Source: Saxidomus purpurata (Eukaryota > Mollusca > Bivalvia > Venerida > Veneridae). Taken from it: a DNA stretch of 64,000 nucleotides. The DNA is taken from the NCBI GenBank assembly GCA_022818135.1, contig JAFMSR010000001.1:31560063-31624062 (forward strand). Reading direction: 5' to 3'. The notes under the pieces are model-generated. The model saw nothing but the letters and a program-made list of their open reading frames with translations, ran no database searches and was not told the origin of the DNA. Within the stretch, counting starts at the first letter, position 1. Each line of letters starts with the position of its first letter. The position numbers and the translations under genes were made by a program. This document shows, piece by piece, positions 1 to 13,539 of this stretch.

Positions 1-204
1 TGCAAACATACCTATTTTAACTTTTATGGTACTTTTTAATATGGTCAGTATTTCTAAAGTGGGGGTAGGGCAACAAAAAACGAAATTAATTTTTAATTAA
101 ACGGTGAAATGTCTTTAAATTTTGCACACTAGTCGGTTAACAGATGTAGATCATATAAATGTTAAGTTTAATGTGTTTTGGAATAGTGTCCATTAGACCC
201 CCAA
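1..204. other. AT-rich sequence, nothing recognised
   Basis: No gene, repeat or motif is supported here. Similarity to the second duplication unit begins at about position 205. Confidence 0.4.
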
Positions 205-1993
205 TACCTTAAGTCGCTTATCAAATACGGTACTTCATTAATTTTGTATTTGAAATGAGCATGATACATATAGCGGTGTTGAATAACATTGCTTCCAACC
301 ATGAGTTTCGCATAAATCTATGGTACACAATACTACACACAAACCCCTTCCCTTTTTGCATACTTTACCAAAATGCAATCCTGAATAGGCTTTTAAATAT
401 GGCCACAGGGGGACGACACACAAATTAAACACATTAAGTACAAAAACATTTATTATCTGTAGTTGTTATAGATGTTGTTCGGAGAATTGACCTTCTTTAA
501 AGTAAAAAGTAAAGAACTTATAACATGATCGATCTTTGAAAATACTGACAGTACATACCTGTAAAATATTTGCGAAGACAGAAATACTATTTAACACATC
601 CTCGTGTTGATATTCTGTGTTTAAAATTGCTTATCTGCGTGTAAGGCAAAATTATATTCTCAGCTAACGGAAAATAATACGGAAACGGAAAATATGTTTG
701 TGATCAACTATTTCGTGACGTGATATATCTGCTTCTGCTTCTTGGTACAAAATTGTAAAGTTGCAACTGACTGCTTTTCCACTCGGTCTATGTAACAAAT
801 AACATATAGGGGTGCTAATGTCATATCATGCCTTATCCAGGAAGAAGACTGGTGTCAAAAAGCGCATTCTTTGTGTCACTATAATTGCCGTTCCAGCACC
901 GAAAATGTCTCCTTGTCAAGAAAAAGACCGTGTCAAATGTTTGTAAAATTGTTTAAAAATTAATTTATGTTTGATCAATGCAAAAGTACAGATTTACGCG
1001 TAACACAAATAAAGAGTTATCATATCTTGTCTTGATACATGTACGTATTATGTCATGAACTTTAAATAAAGTATATTTGTCATTATATAGCAAAAGGAGA
1101 CTGTGGATAATTGTCAGGCCTAAAACTATTCATTGGTCAAATAATAATATTTCTACAGAAGCCAGAAATCTTCGCAACCGTCAAAAGGCTTTGGCATTAT
1201 ATGTTCGTCCAAGGGATATCAGCACCTAATTGTTAGACTATGTCGTGTAACGTCATCTGCAGCACCACTGCAAACATCTGTAACACATAATAGGATAACA
1301 CAAACAAGTAGATAATTTACGGTTTTGAAACAAAAATGTCTGTTTTCGGCTTTTTAACCTGATATCAGCATAACAATACGTAGCCAGACGAATCATGTGA
1401 TTTGTAACTGCTAGTGCCAGACATAGATAGAAATCGCTGCACTTAATTTTTATTTTGGTCGTTTATTCCGAAGATACTGTCAGACAGATGTGAAACATAG
1501 TAATCTTGTTCTATCTATGTCGTTTTTCGAAACGTCTTAATCCGCAATAAAATAACAATTTGTCTGCGACCTAAGACGCTTGGTGTAACCCGAAGGTCAT
1601 TAATTTTCTTAGATGGCAGAAATCAAGGAAAAGGTCAAGCTTTATGTTCTTTATGTTGCTGTCGGTTTCCATGCGAAATACTAGCTATGTTTGCAGATAT
1701 AGTGTTTTCTGCAAAATGAAATGCATTTTAGCAGAGTGTTTAAGAAGTTGGGAAATCGCACCTATTGACAACCTTATAGTCTACATCTACGAAAAACCCA
1801 TTGAACATTGAAATATAACTGATTTCCAAACAGATCATTTACTGAACACCATTCCTTATTTACAATACAACTCTAGCGTAAAATCTCTCTAGTTGAAAGC
1901 TGTATGCGAGGGGATTGCAAATAAATCTCTTTCGTGAAAAAGGCAACCCCATGGATATTAAAAAATTTAAAAAAGGGTTTGGGAAATTGGGAA

Positions 1994-1995
<2 letters not shown>

Positions 1996-2033
<38 letters not shown>

Positions 2034-2075
2034 CCCCCCAACACCCCCCCACCCCCCACCCCCCCCCCCCCCCCC
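1996..2075. repeat. Poly-C tract, about 80 bp
   Basis: An almost pure C run with scattered A interruptions, preceded by AT-rich sequence. The other strand is poly-G and could form G-quadruplexes. The glycine-rich reading frame across it is an artefact of composition. Exact length may be unreliable in an assembly. Confidence 0.85.
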
Positions 2076-3099
2076 AAATCAATGAACTAAGATAAAATTA
2101 ATAAAAGGCATTTTCACACAGTGACTTTATCATGCTCTTAGATACAGCAAATTATTGCGACAGCACCTAAGTTAAATTAAAAAGTAATTTCCTTTACCAA
2201 ATTCATATAAATAAGTGCTAACTATTTCGATTGTACATTATTAACCTAACACTACTTTGATATTTAATTGTTTTAATATGTATATACTGCCATAAGTGTT
2301 TTTATTCTCTCTAAAGTGATGAGATCCATTGCTCTATAGAATTATGAAACACTGATTTTGTCAATAAAGATGAAGAAATATTATTTTAAAAAGGCATTTA
2401 TAGAATGCACAACAAAAGGAAATAGCTTAATAATAAATTGCCAATACAGAAAGACGCATGCTTTTAAGCTAGTCTTGTCAGAAATATACAGCTGTGATAC
2501 AGCCAAATAAACATTTGTAATTGACATTAAATTCAGGAAATGCTCCACCGGGAAACAGTTTGTATAGTTTGCAATTACGACAAGGTAATATCAGTTTGTT
2601 ATGAGGTACCATCAATCTATAAGCATTTCATTAACCCATATCAAATGTCGTAGATTTTTGTAACGACATTTAATGGTCGTCATGGGAAGTACTGCTGCAT
2701 TAATTTTGGTCCGGTCTCTGATAAAAATATATTCTGCTGATCGTTATGGTCAGAACTGTATATCTGATCATATTGATTTTGTATTCTATAGACTGAAACC
2801 ATTATCTCATAAGCAATTTACATTGACGAAAACAATTTACTCTGTCATTATTTGTCATCTTTTTTATATTAATAAGTGTTCCATATTAGAAATATGTTAT
2901 TGACTGGTCAAAGATTTGTTTGAATCCGCTACTTTATAATTTTTATGAGGGTCAGCCAATCTACGCAAAATGGCGAGTGTACAAAAAAATATCATTCTGA
3001 AAAAATAAAGTAAAATGATCATTCTTTTGAGTAAAATCAAACCTAGTAAGCTGTTCCCAAGGAACATTTCTTTTTTAATAAAAATATCCCTCATTTTTA

Positions 3100-3298
3100 A
3101 AACTGCAAACGCTTTTGAAATTTTAATATAAACATATAGTGTAGCGGTGGCATGTAACCACATTTTACAATCGATTTCTGCAAATTCCTATCTAGATTTT
3201 TGCTTATATTTTGATTCTAGCCTTTAGTTTTATATTAAGTATGTCAATTTTTATAAAAAAATATTTTTTTCAACGGTAACTGAGGGCGAGCAGCTTAA
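3100..3298 (-). mobile_element. Truncated MITE, AAGCTGCTCGC family
   Basis: The right end carries the family terminus (AACGGTAACTGAG followed by a GCGAGCAGCTT end) and the interior matches the full copies at 4226-4552 and 57118-57480, including a stretch where TAGCGGTG lies near a GATTTCTGCAAATTCC block. The opposite terminus is missing, so this is a truncated copy. It has no coding capacity. Confidence 0.75.
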
Positions 3299-4225
3299 AG
3301 CTGAATGTACATTACTGCGTTATTGATGTCTAAATGTTACCTGATACAGATCAGTTAACATACAACTGGGATGAAGTTTCTATTCATTGCAGTATCTGGA
3401 TCAAGCATAAGTTTTGTTATTTCCATTTACATTGTCGAGATTGTGTTTTGTTTCCAAGGGTTTCGAAAGGCATGTGCAATTTCCTTTTAGTAAAAGTAAT
3501 ATGAAGATCCGTTTTATAATTTTAATAGGATGTAGTAACATTTGTACTTATTAACTAGACTTTTGTTCTGAGAGCGCGAGTATTACTGGCTCTTACAAAA
3601 GAAAATAATCCGCACCCTAAACTCTGTTACGTGTCGTAGCGTTTCATGGGACAAAAACAGCAATTTTTACACGCTAAAATGTGAGCCATGTATTAAAAAC
3701 AGCAACTTTTACACGCTATAATGTGAGCCATGTATTTACAGATGTATGAAATAAAAGTTTCAAAAGGAATTTCTTGTATACATTTTATATCTTTCGTAGA
3801 ACATTTCTGTTGTTTTGATAAACAAATATTACTTATGAAATTACTTTTGATATTGTTACATGTATACAGGTTTCTAGATGACAACTGGAAGCCAAATTTA
3901 GATACTTGATGAACGTATGTTACGTTATTACAAAGTTATCATAGTCATTAAATCACGCAAAAGATTCTGAGTTAAGTCGCTTATCCAGGTGAGAACGTCA
4001 CTTTTATTTGAAATGCACATGCTGCATTGCTGCAAACTTTGTAGTTTAGCATAAAATATAGAGTATACAAAAATCCTTCCCCTTTTGCAAACCTTTACCA
4101 AAATGCAATGCCGATTACGGTGTTAAATATGCACAGAAACACAACACACAAAATGAACACATTAGATTATCTGTAGTAGAGAATATGTTGTAAGGAGAGT
4201 TCTAAGACATAAACGGGCCTTCTTC

Positions 4226-4552
4226 AAAGCTGCTCGCTCTCAGTTACCGTTGAAAAATTTTTTTTTTTAAACATTGACATACTTTTACAGAAATATAAAA
4301 CTAAATGCTAGAATCAAAATATAAGCAAAAATCTAGGTAGGAAATCGATTGAAAATGTCGGTTACTCGGCACCGCTACATTATATGTTGCAACGCTTTTG
4401 AATTTGGTAGCGTATTATTTGAAATTTAGAGATAAACGTGACAGGAATTTATACAGAAGCCTTTTTACATGACTAAATGTTCTAAGATACGTTATTTACA
4501 TACAGTTTTAAGAACTTTATTTTTTTACCAAAATCTGAGAGCGAGCAGCTTT
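4226..4552 (+). mobile_element. Complete 327-bp TIR MITE, AAGCTGCTCGC family
   Basis: Terminal inverted repeats AAAGCTGCTCGCTCTCAG at the left and its complement at the right (CTGAGAGCGAGCAGCTTT) bound an AT-rich, non-coding body. This is the only copy in the window with both ends intact and close to a perfect TIR. Related copies lie at 3100-3298, 41374-41610, 46163-47986 and 57118-57480. It is absent from the matching position of duplication unit 1 (about 500), so it inserted after the duplication. Superfamily not determined. Confidence 0.85.
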
Positions 4553-6830
4553 CAAAGTGAATGATGAGATGTATTATATTTTTACCATTGACCGTATAAC
4601 ATAATTGGTCGGAAAGTTTGCAAAGACAGGATAACTTTAACATATCATTTCTCACCTATGGGATACATATTTCCGCGCATTTACCCATGTGAGATAAACT
4701 TATCTCACATCGCTTATCTCACGTTGCCGGATCGTTATTTTTACGTTAATTGTAAGCAGACATAAAAATCGAAAAATGGCTGTAAAATTGTTATTTTTGA
4801 AATAAACATAGAGTTGTTGGTATTCATTTTCTTAGTTAGGTCATTTTCTATCCATCTATAGCAGTTTTGAAGTAAAAATTCGAAAAAAAGTTGATTTTCA
4901 TTTTCATCCCCATCCTGTATTTTCACTAATTTCTTCTTACTTGTGTGAAAATGCGATTTAAACGGTGCAGAAAATAAATCTACCATGTCCATTGAGTTGT
5001 AAAAGGAATCCACCTTAGGTCAGATAGTCGTACAATGGCACAGCCTCTTTTTGGACGTATCTCAACCCTCGGGTGGGATTTCCTTATCCACAACTCATGA
5101 ACATGTTAGATTCACTTTATCCTCTTGATAATCTGTATTTAAAATTGCTTAATGTATCTGCTTTTATATATTCAACTAAACGGCTTCCAAACTCTATTAT
5201 AAGAACGGAAAATATTTGTGATCAGTTATTCATGACAAGTTATTGCTTGACGCCGCGTATACATTCTGAGATACTTGCTTTTATTTCGTTGTACCTGATA
5301 CTTATGAAACAGTGGTAAAGCTTTAAACTGTTTTTCCACTGCGGCTTTGTACCCAATTAAAAACAGATAAGACACTGAATCAGCTGCGTCCCATTGTCAC
5401 ATTCTGATTCTCCAGAAAGACTGGCGTATTAAACTTTTGTTGAAGCGAATTCTTTGTGTACATTTGTAACTATTAACGTTCCAACATCAAAAATGTCTTC
5501 ATGTTATAACGATAGCTTATGTCAAATATTTGTACAATTGTTTATAAATAACTTTATGCTCCATATTTGCGAAAGTACAATAATTATGCGCAGAACATAC
5601 AAATAAACAGTTGTCTTGAAACGTTTTATGTCATGACTGCGATCGCCAAGTCTCGCTTTATTTAGTCAGTGAATAAATGGACCTACACCAGTTCATTGGT
5701 CTTATTTCTGGAATACATAGATAGGAAAAACAAAGATGCAAATAACTGTAAAACAAAACTGCGTTACTTTTGCAGGTTGTAAAAATCGGTGCATTATTGC
5801 AAATAAATTGTAAATTACTGTGAGGTTTATACGTCAACACTTTTTATACTGTCTTTATGAACACCTGCGTGTTTTGTTAGAACCAAAGTTCCATAGTCAC
5901 TACTTATAGTTGGGGGTGTGTAAGACTAGCTGTTCGTGAGTGCTTTGTTTGATGGTGTTAAGCGATTACTCTATGTATTTTACTTTTAATAGACATAAAC
6001 TATTATCAAAGGTATCTATCTACAATGTTAGAGCCTTTCATCATTTTCATCATTTCATTGCCGCTTGCCTCTAAACACAACGATAACCACTGCAAATAAA
6101 GTGATGCTGTTTACATGTATTGAAAACAGGCATTTTGCCAATCATTCTAGATAAATATAAGTGTTTTAGTAAAAGAAACGTTACAAAGTCATTAATGAAC
6201 AATTGTAACACTTATATTCAGTAACTAAATGTCTTCGACTGACTCCCATGAAAGTCCTTCAAGATATGATTACCCAGTGAATTTGAGTGTGATTGACAGC
6301 CGTACGGGGATGGGATTTTAGGGCATGGCACACGATTATCATATCCCTCTTCTTGACAAAAGGATTTAGTATGGTATTGGATAAAATGTAATTCTTTAGA
6401 CAAACGATGTAACATGCAAAATGACTTAGCAAAGTGTCTTCAAATCCGGACAAGAGATTCTTCTGACAGAGTGGTCAAAGTTTGTACACAAATCAGCTGA
6501 ATAGACATATTTTTATATGTAAATTGTTATAATAAAGCCAAAATGACCAGGCCTAAAACTGTTCATTGGATCAGTGAAAGCATTTTTACAGAAGCCACAC
6601 TCATCAAAGGCACTGGCATTATATGTTTGTCAAAGGGAAACATACATCAGCAACTTTTATAGAATATGTTCTGTAACGCCTGTAAACATCTGTAACTCAT
6701 TATAGGATAACACAAACAACTAAAGAATTCTCACTTGTAACAATAATGTCTTATTTTGTCTTCTTAACCTGGTATCACTTAAAATAAACAGGATAACAAT
6801 ACCAAGGCAGACGAATCAAATGGATTTGTA

Positions 6831-6837
6831 CCCCCCC

Positions 6838-6922
<85 letters not shown>

Positions 6923-6947
6923 CCCCCCCCCCCCCCCCCCCCCCCCC
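6831..6947. repeat. Poly-C tract, 117 bp
   Basis: C run interrupted by one A near its start and one AA near its end. The duplication partner has no C run at the matching place (about 1400), and unit 1 has its own run at another place (1996-2075). The two tracts therefore arose independently of the duplication. A glycine-only reading frame on the minus strand is not a gene. Confidence 0.85.
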
Positions 6948-8765
6948 AATGATAATGTGTCATATATCAGGTTAAGACAATTCGTAAACTGCAATTATAT
7001 TTAAAGCTGGTCACTTCTCCCATTGTAAACTGTCAGACAGATGTATAACATTTGTTACATTTCTTGTTAAATCTATGCCTTAGTTATTATTAAAATTATT
7101 GCCTTAATCCAAACTCATATAAATAGGACAATTTGTCGCGTTCTTATAGAACTCAACTCTAACGTCCAGATTTAATTGTCTTAATAAAGAAAACGAAATA
7201 TGTAAATACCGTCATACGTGTTTTTATTCTCTTTCAAAGCGAAGTGATTAATAGACCTAAAGAATCATGTAAGACTACTTTTGCCAACAAATAAGAAGAA
7301 ATATGTTTTTAAAAAGGCATTTTACATGCACAACAAGTAGCAATTACATGATAATGACACAAATAACTCGCCAATACTGATTCAGTAACCTATATCATCC
7401 AAACAAACATATGTAATTGACACAGAGTTCAGGTAAGGTTCCATCGGGAAACAGTTTTGTATAGTTTGCATTTACGGCAAGGTAATGAGGTGCAATCAAT
7501 CAGCAATCGTTTAACCTATTAATCTATATCAAACATTGAAGATTTGTGTAACGACATTTTATTGTCGTCATGGGAGGCATTACTGCGTTCATTTTGTCCG
7601 GCTTCAAAAAGATCTATTCGGTTGATCGTTATGGTCAGATCTGTATATCTGATCATATTGATTTTGTTTTCTTTAGACTGAAACACATTAACTCGTAAGC
7701 AACTGACACTGACGAAAACAATTTACACTGCGATTACTTGTCATCTTTTTATATCAAATTTTACATATCAGAAATATGTTATCGACTTGGTCAAGGTTTG
7801 TTTTCCGCTTCTATGTAATTTATGTGGTCAGTCAAACAACGAAAATCGCAAGTTTACAAATAAATATGATATTGAAAGAACAAGTACTTGTGGTGATTCT
7901 TTTGATTATACTCAATTCACTTTTAATTAAGACCATGTCAGTAAGCTGTTTTCCAAGAATCATTTCCTTTTTAATAAACATATCATGGATTTTTAAAAAC
8001 AAATCCGATTACAATATTACATGTACGATGAACATATAAAAGAAAATTAAGCAACATTACAAAATATTCGTTTGATCTCCGATACAGTCATGTGACATGC
8101 TGACTAACGTTGTCTTTTCAGTGGCAAGAATTTGATACACATTTTAGAACTGAGTAAAAGGTTATTTTGAAACCAGAACCTGCTGTATAGTGTTATTTGA
8201 ATGCAAATAACCGCGAGCTTAATGTCTAAATGCTACCTCATGCAGAGTAGGGATGGAATTTCTATTCATTGAAATATCTGGAACGAGCACAGGTTGTCAT
8301 AATTTAAACTGTTAACGATTGTGTTTTGCCTCCAATGACCAAGAAGCGCATATGTAATTTCCTTGAAGTAAGAGAATGTAAATATCCGTTTTATAATTCT
8401 AATAGGATATTATCACATTTGTACTTATTAACTCGATTTTTTGTTCTTAAAACCAAAGTGCTAATGACTCTTACAAAAGAAAATTATTCGCACCCTAAAC
8501 TCATGTAACGAGCCGTAGCGTTTCATCGAACAAAAACAGCGACTTTTATACGGAAGTATGAAATAAACGTCTCAACAAAATTTCTTATATACATTAGTAT
8601 CAGTATCTTTAGTAGAACATTTCTGCTGTTTTGATTTACAATTATTATCAATGAAATTATTTCTTCCTATATACTCTAATTATATTGTTATATTTGTTTC
8701 TTGTTGACAATTGTAAGCCTAATTTAGATACTTTATGATCGTTCAGACACCAGTATAAAACTTTG

Positions 8766-9383
8766 TTGTGTGAAGTTACCCTTCGTGGCTGTATCAGTAG
8801 AATATGTGAATGCTATAATATTAAAGACTCTTTTATTGAAACCTATACGACTTTCTATTCATATCGGTTTTCTATCGCCCACCTATGTATTTTCCTCTAT
8901 TTCTCTATCCCCAATCTCTACATGCAAGCCAGCTCGTGTTTATAGTCAGACTTACACATACTAGTGTTCGTCAAATTATTACTGCATCCGTTAAACGCAA
9001 TGACTTGATGTGAATTGCAAAACACGCAAAACACACCGCTGTCTCCCTTTTTCCAACCAGAAATACATTTTATTATATACCTATAAATATAATGTAAAAA
9101 ATACAGCCTATATTCAACCATCAAATACGGCCTGACAGAAAAAAAATCCGTATTGTATGTACGTGGAATACAAATAGCGCGGCAAAATTTGTAAGAGTGC
9201 ATTCAATTGGCTCTAAAATGCACATGACGTTAATAACGTCGCTTTTGACTTGTTTATACGATGACGTCAATAAAATGGCGTCGCATACTTCGTATATTTC
9301 GCGCTAAAAAGGGTTTTTCTTCAATTTTATGCTTAGAATATCATTTTAATTTAGTTTATTCGCGCAGACAAGTGTCAAAAGGT
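8766..9383. other. Intergenic, nothing recognised
   Basis: No coding exon, RNA gene or clear repeat is visible. Two overlapping plus-strand frames near 8.8 kb lack domains, splice context and any similarity I recognise. Confidence 0.4.
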
Positions 9384-9470
9384 ATATAATAAAAGGGTTA
9401 TTAGTATAGTAATGTGAACGAGCAAATCCGGCATGCTGGATCACGCTTCTATACTAATAACCCTATTATA
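9384..9470. repeat. Near-perfect palindrome / hairpin
   Basis: AGGGTTATTAGTATAG at 9394-9409 pairs with its exact complement at 9449-9464, and the pairing continues outward through TATAATA/TATTATA-like sequence. The loop has its own inner palindrome (TCCGGCATGCTGGA). This could be the subterminal hairpin of an element or a short foldback MITE. No second copy was noticed in the window. Confidence 0.75.
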
Positions 9471-12400
9471 GTCTCTATATTAGTCTGAGAGATTCTAGTG
9501 ACAGCTGGAACGTTACTTAAACAGTAAGTCCTTATGGTATAATTCAAGATTCTAACTGATGATGTCAGAGAGGAAGTTTTCATTTTTCAATATGAACATG
9601 TAAGCAAGCGATGGATCATTCCAATAAAATGATTAAATATTGGACATAATTATGATATCAATAGAAAGGACTTGTGACTTTTTATAAGATGATAATGTTC
9701 GTTGTACTGATATGACCATAATGGGATCGGTTTCCATAATATTTTCTACATAGGCATATTACGGCACTATCCATCTACTATCCATGTCCTGTAAATCAAC
9801 ATTTCTTCAAGAATCTCTATACAGGGTCGCATCAGAATATTTTCTAATATGAAAGTTCTTTTACAAAATATGATCGATAATTTGAGAACATTAATTTTGA
9901 AAAATCTGATGGAAACAAGCTACGACATATGGCTGTCATAATTTTTCACGAATTATTATTTGAAAACTCGTAAAGAGTACCCCAAAAAAAGAGTCTTCTG
10001 CAAAATTGTTTTGAAATTGGCAAAACAGTTCTTGACAAAAAGTGTAAATGACATTTCTTCGGCAACAAGATTTCTGCATTCGTCTTGATTTTATTTCTTT
10101 TTGTAAAGAATTATCTCGGGAACATGAATGTTGACAAACAACATGCCTGCCGAGGTCCGATGTTTTTGAGATTGTTTATTGACGGTTACACAACGGGGAA
10201 TGACCGATACAAAATCTCAACTTGAGGAGATTAAAAGTTGCAAAATATTTTGGCATTTAGTGATGGTAACTTTAGAACGGATCCAGCAAATACATTCGAT
10301 ATTAAAAAATTCAATTCGAAGTTTCTAGTCACGTACATCCATTTTCACTTCAAAGGATTTCTGCTTCTAATCAATGCAAAAATGTACGTTGAAAAACGTC
10401 ATGTTTTTATTAATTGTAGTGATCATAGGTTGATCTTTCCAGCCTGCAAACATCAGTCTGTAAAAAATCAAGAACAGTCAACATCTGTGTTTCTGGCAAT
10501 AGCTTTATTCTACTTTAAGACCAATCAAATGCTTTCAATAAAGGCACAGGTTTTTAAATTGCACCGCGGCAAAATCGAATACTAATTTATTTTGCATTTG
10601 TGTGTATTATTACGGGAGAGGTATCTTACTACACATACATCAGATCAGAACAACTTGGTGTGTAACTTTTTCGATTTATCTAATCTGTAAATTGTTGTCT
10701 TTGATTTCAACACGAAGAAATGCTTTATATTAGGCAGGAATAATAGTCCACAGAATAAAAGGCCATGTTTATAATTTTGTAGTAATGCAAGGTAGTAACG
10801 TGCAAAGTTATTTTAGGACACTAACATTCTTGTAATACATAAATACATTGTACATTTCTCCTACTCATATTCCAGCCCCCTTTACGCAAGGTCAAAGTGA
10901 TACAATGGATCAAACGTAAAATATATTTCTAAAACCTCTCCTATATCCCTTGAATGATTTTTGTGAAAATTTGGTCAGATGTTCAGGTTGTTGCAACGAC
11001 ATGCAAAATCCATGTTTTAAGACCTAATTATGGGTCAAAACTTTAAAAGACTATGCCATTTAAACGCAAAGAATGCTTACCATGTCAACCTAATGTGCAT
11101 AGTAAGTGTTTAAATCCTTTTGGTTCAGTGTCAAGGCCACATCAAGTGTGGTATATGTATATGCATTCAATTTGGTCCACTCTGTAACTCTTGAACTATT
11201 ACCTGATTTCCTAAAACAAATGCTTCAACTGTCCACGATATATCATGGCTAAGTTAAACATATTGATATAATGCGGAACAGCTATTTCTTGTGTAAAGGC
11301 GACTTTGTGTCGGTATTCTTATCACGTTCAGTAATAGTTCAGTTTTTATGGGACAAATATTCAACAGTTAAATGCCACAGTTTCTTTCCCTCGTGTACAA
11401 ATAGGCACCGGTTTAAATGCTTTAAAAGCTAATCCCTAAGTACTTTTCTCACTTGGATCTAAAGGTGTTTTTCGAATACAAAACAATAGATGAATTCTAC
11501 AGAAATAACGAGACTAATCAGATTTGATATAAAACACTGAGTCAAAATTATTGTCTAACTTGTTTTGAATTATACGTTCTAGAGAAAGTAATGGTAGTGA
11601 TGGTAATGTTGTGTTTTGTACTCTCCTTTAGGTTTACTTGAGTTAACACTTGTGTGTGCGGTCTTGTGGCAGACCTCTTAAAGAATCAATACAAAATGTG
11701 TTTAATTGTTTGAACAGTCATATATATTTTACTAATTTTAATTACAGAAAACACGAGCATTGTAAACAGTTTGTACAACCATTTTGTATTCTGCTTATAC
11801 GCGACACTACAACAAGACCTCACAGTATTAATGATAAACAGTTAAATACGTTGAATCTGGTCAGGAGTTGATTTAATTTCATGAAGACTGTTGGCTTAAG
11901 TTTTGACTGCGGGACAGCGCTAGGTTTTGGGTTGTCGTTTACGTACACTGTCTTCCATTCATCACTGACCAGTGGTGTGGGATATGATTTTTTTATTAAA
12001 GCTTTTATCAAAACCTATCCCCAAAGGTTTATCAGAGAGGACGGAGATTCAGTGGTATAGATCTAAATGTTTTGTGATTTATTTCAGTCAATACTGACAA
12101 AAGAATCTGACCATGTTAATTATTTTCTCCACATATTTAACTTATCTTGCCAAATACTACATGTAAGTAATTTTATAAGTAAAGCAGTTCTGTACTTTGA
12201 CCTCAGTTTCGTCCCTGTGGGAGTAACAGTGTATAAACATATACAACTTAGCCTGACTGTTGTGATGAATGCTTACATGTACACAAAGCGTGATGATAAG
12301 AAGTCACGATGTTATTTTCTTTAATCAGCTTGTGGTTTCTTTTTGTCAATTCTCGGTCCAAAATGGTATCAAGTCCTCAGGTGAGTTTTCTCATGATAAC

Positions 12401-13539
12401 ACGACAAACATACATGTAATATAACCATTTTAAAGGCAAAATGCATTACAGGTAATACATGCTAAACATTTTCTGATCGTTAGTTGAATTTTCAAAACAT
12501 TCGGAGTTTTTTAAGTGTAGGAAACTTAAATATCTGAAGGAAACAAAAACGAAATATAGATTTATAAATCAAATCCTAATGAAAGAATAATAAGTGAGGA
12601 GAAACGTAATAATGCAAAGTCGTGTAAACTAATGTTTTTTTCTAAGGAACACTTCAAAACATTTGACGTCATCAGGATAGTCTACTGTACTGTTTCAACA
12701 ACAGGTATGCTCAAATGAAACACAACGTCCTTTGTGCTAAATAATTTATGGTATGTGCATAAAACTCAAATAATATATGGCCCCCTTGACCTTCTAAGGA
12801 CATTGAACTTTGACTTCAATTTGACACGAATTATATCTCAAGCAAGAGCAACAACAAAATCATCTTGACTATTGCAAGAATATAGCACAAACAAATCTTA
12901 AAATGTTTCAATATTATAAGCATAATATGATCAATGCTTTTCTTATGACAAATCTCAAAGGCAGATTGCAAAATTTAGTATGAAACAATATAATATCACC
13001 AGGACAGTGTATCTGACTCTTCAGTAGGGTAAGTTGAAATGAATCCACAAACAAGTTCTGTTAAAACAGTTCACACATCAAAGGTGACATCATTTGTTTA
13101 TTCCATTTCTTAAACAAATGTTGATGTTTTTACGATTGAATTAGAAATGTCACACAAGTCATCTGATAAATAGATTATCAGCTTCGTTTTTCATGTTCTG
13201 TATTTCCTGCTGCTTGTCAGCATGTTTTGTAGTACATGCAGAATTGCTTGTTCATTGCCGAGTTTGTGTATAAGTCTATGTTTGACATTGATGATTAGAT
13301 TGGTACTTCTTTTTTTGCTGGGGGGGGGGGGGAGTTGATGCCTCCTGGTCCGTTTCAACTTTCTAGGTGTGTTTTGTTGGCTCAAAGAAGAGCTTCATTC
13401 AGTAGCAGTCTTTCTTGGTGTACTGCAAGGTCGAAACAGGTTGGATTGGCCTGATTTTGGTGAACAGTTTCCTTTACTCTCAAACAAATTGATCTAAGTG
13501 AACGCTGGTAAACTGGTTGTTATACCAACCGAACACAAA
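9471..13539. other. Intergenic; degenerate repeat remnants only
   Basis: About 4 kb with no supported gene. A stretch at about 10870-11330 contains 'aaggtcaa...tgac'-type phrases resembling decayed core repeats of pearl-like elements. There is a 13-G run at 13320-13332. The 115-aa frame at 10238-10585 begins at a TTG and shows no domain. Confidence 0.4.

Larger units (their letters stand above)
205..3935 (+). repeat. Diverged tandem duplication, unit 1
   Basis: Read by eye, this block aligns collinearly and in the same orientation with 3965-8765. Matching anchors include the TAAGTCGCTTATC start (209 versus 3975), the CAGGCCTAAAACT block (1117 versus 6547), the CTGTCAGACAGATGT block (about 1480 versus 7028), the GTGTTTTTATTCTCT block (about 2296 versus 7217), the block around GATCGTTATGGTCAGA (2738 versus 7625) and the CGCACCCTAAACTC block (3610 versus 8489). 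The units are heavily diverged by substitutions and indels, so the duplication is old. No coding sequence is conserved between them; the small ORFs do not correspond. Unit 1 carries a poly-C tract near 2.0 kb and a MITE fragment near 3.2 kb that are absent at the matching places in unit 2. Boundaries are approximate. Confidence 0.75.
3965..8765 (+). repeat. Diverged tandem duplication, unit 2
   Basis: Second unit of the duplication that starts at 205. It is about 1.1 kb longer because it contains a complete MITE (4226-4552), an extra segment around 4650-5080, another at about 5640-6530, and a 117-bp poly-C tract. Similarity resumes on both sides of each insertion in the same order as unit 1. 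I see no gene in it; the reading frames are short and not shared between units. Boundaries are approximate. Confidence 0.75.

Noticed and set aside
1873..2082. Glycine-rich minus-strand reading frame
   Set aside because: It is the poly-C tract read as GGG codons; no gene context.
6775..6994. Two overlapping poly-glycine frames
   Set aside because: Products of the 117-bp poly-C tract.
10238..10585. 115-aa plus-strand frame
   Set aside because: Starts at TTG, no recognised domain, no splice context; one such frame is expected by chance in 64 kb.
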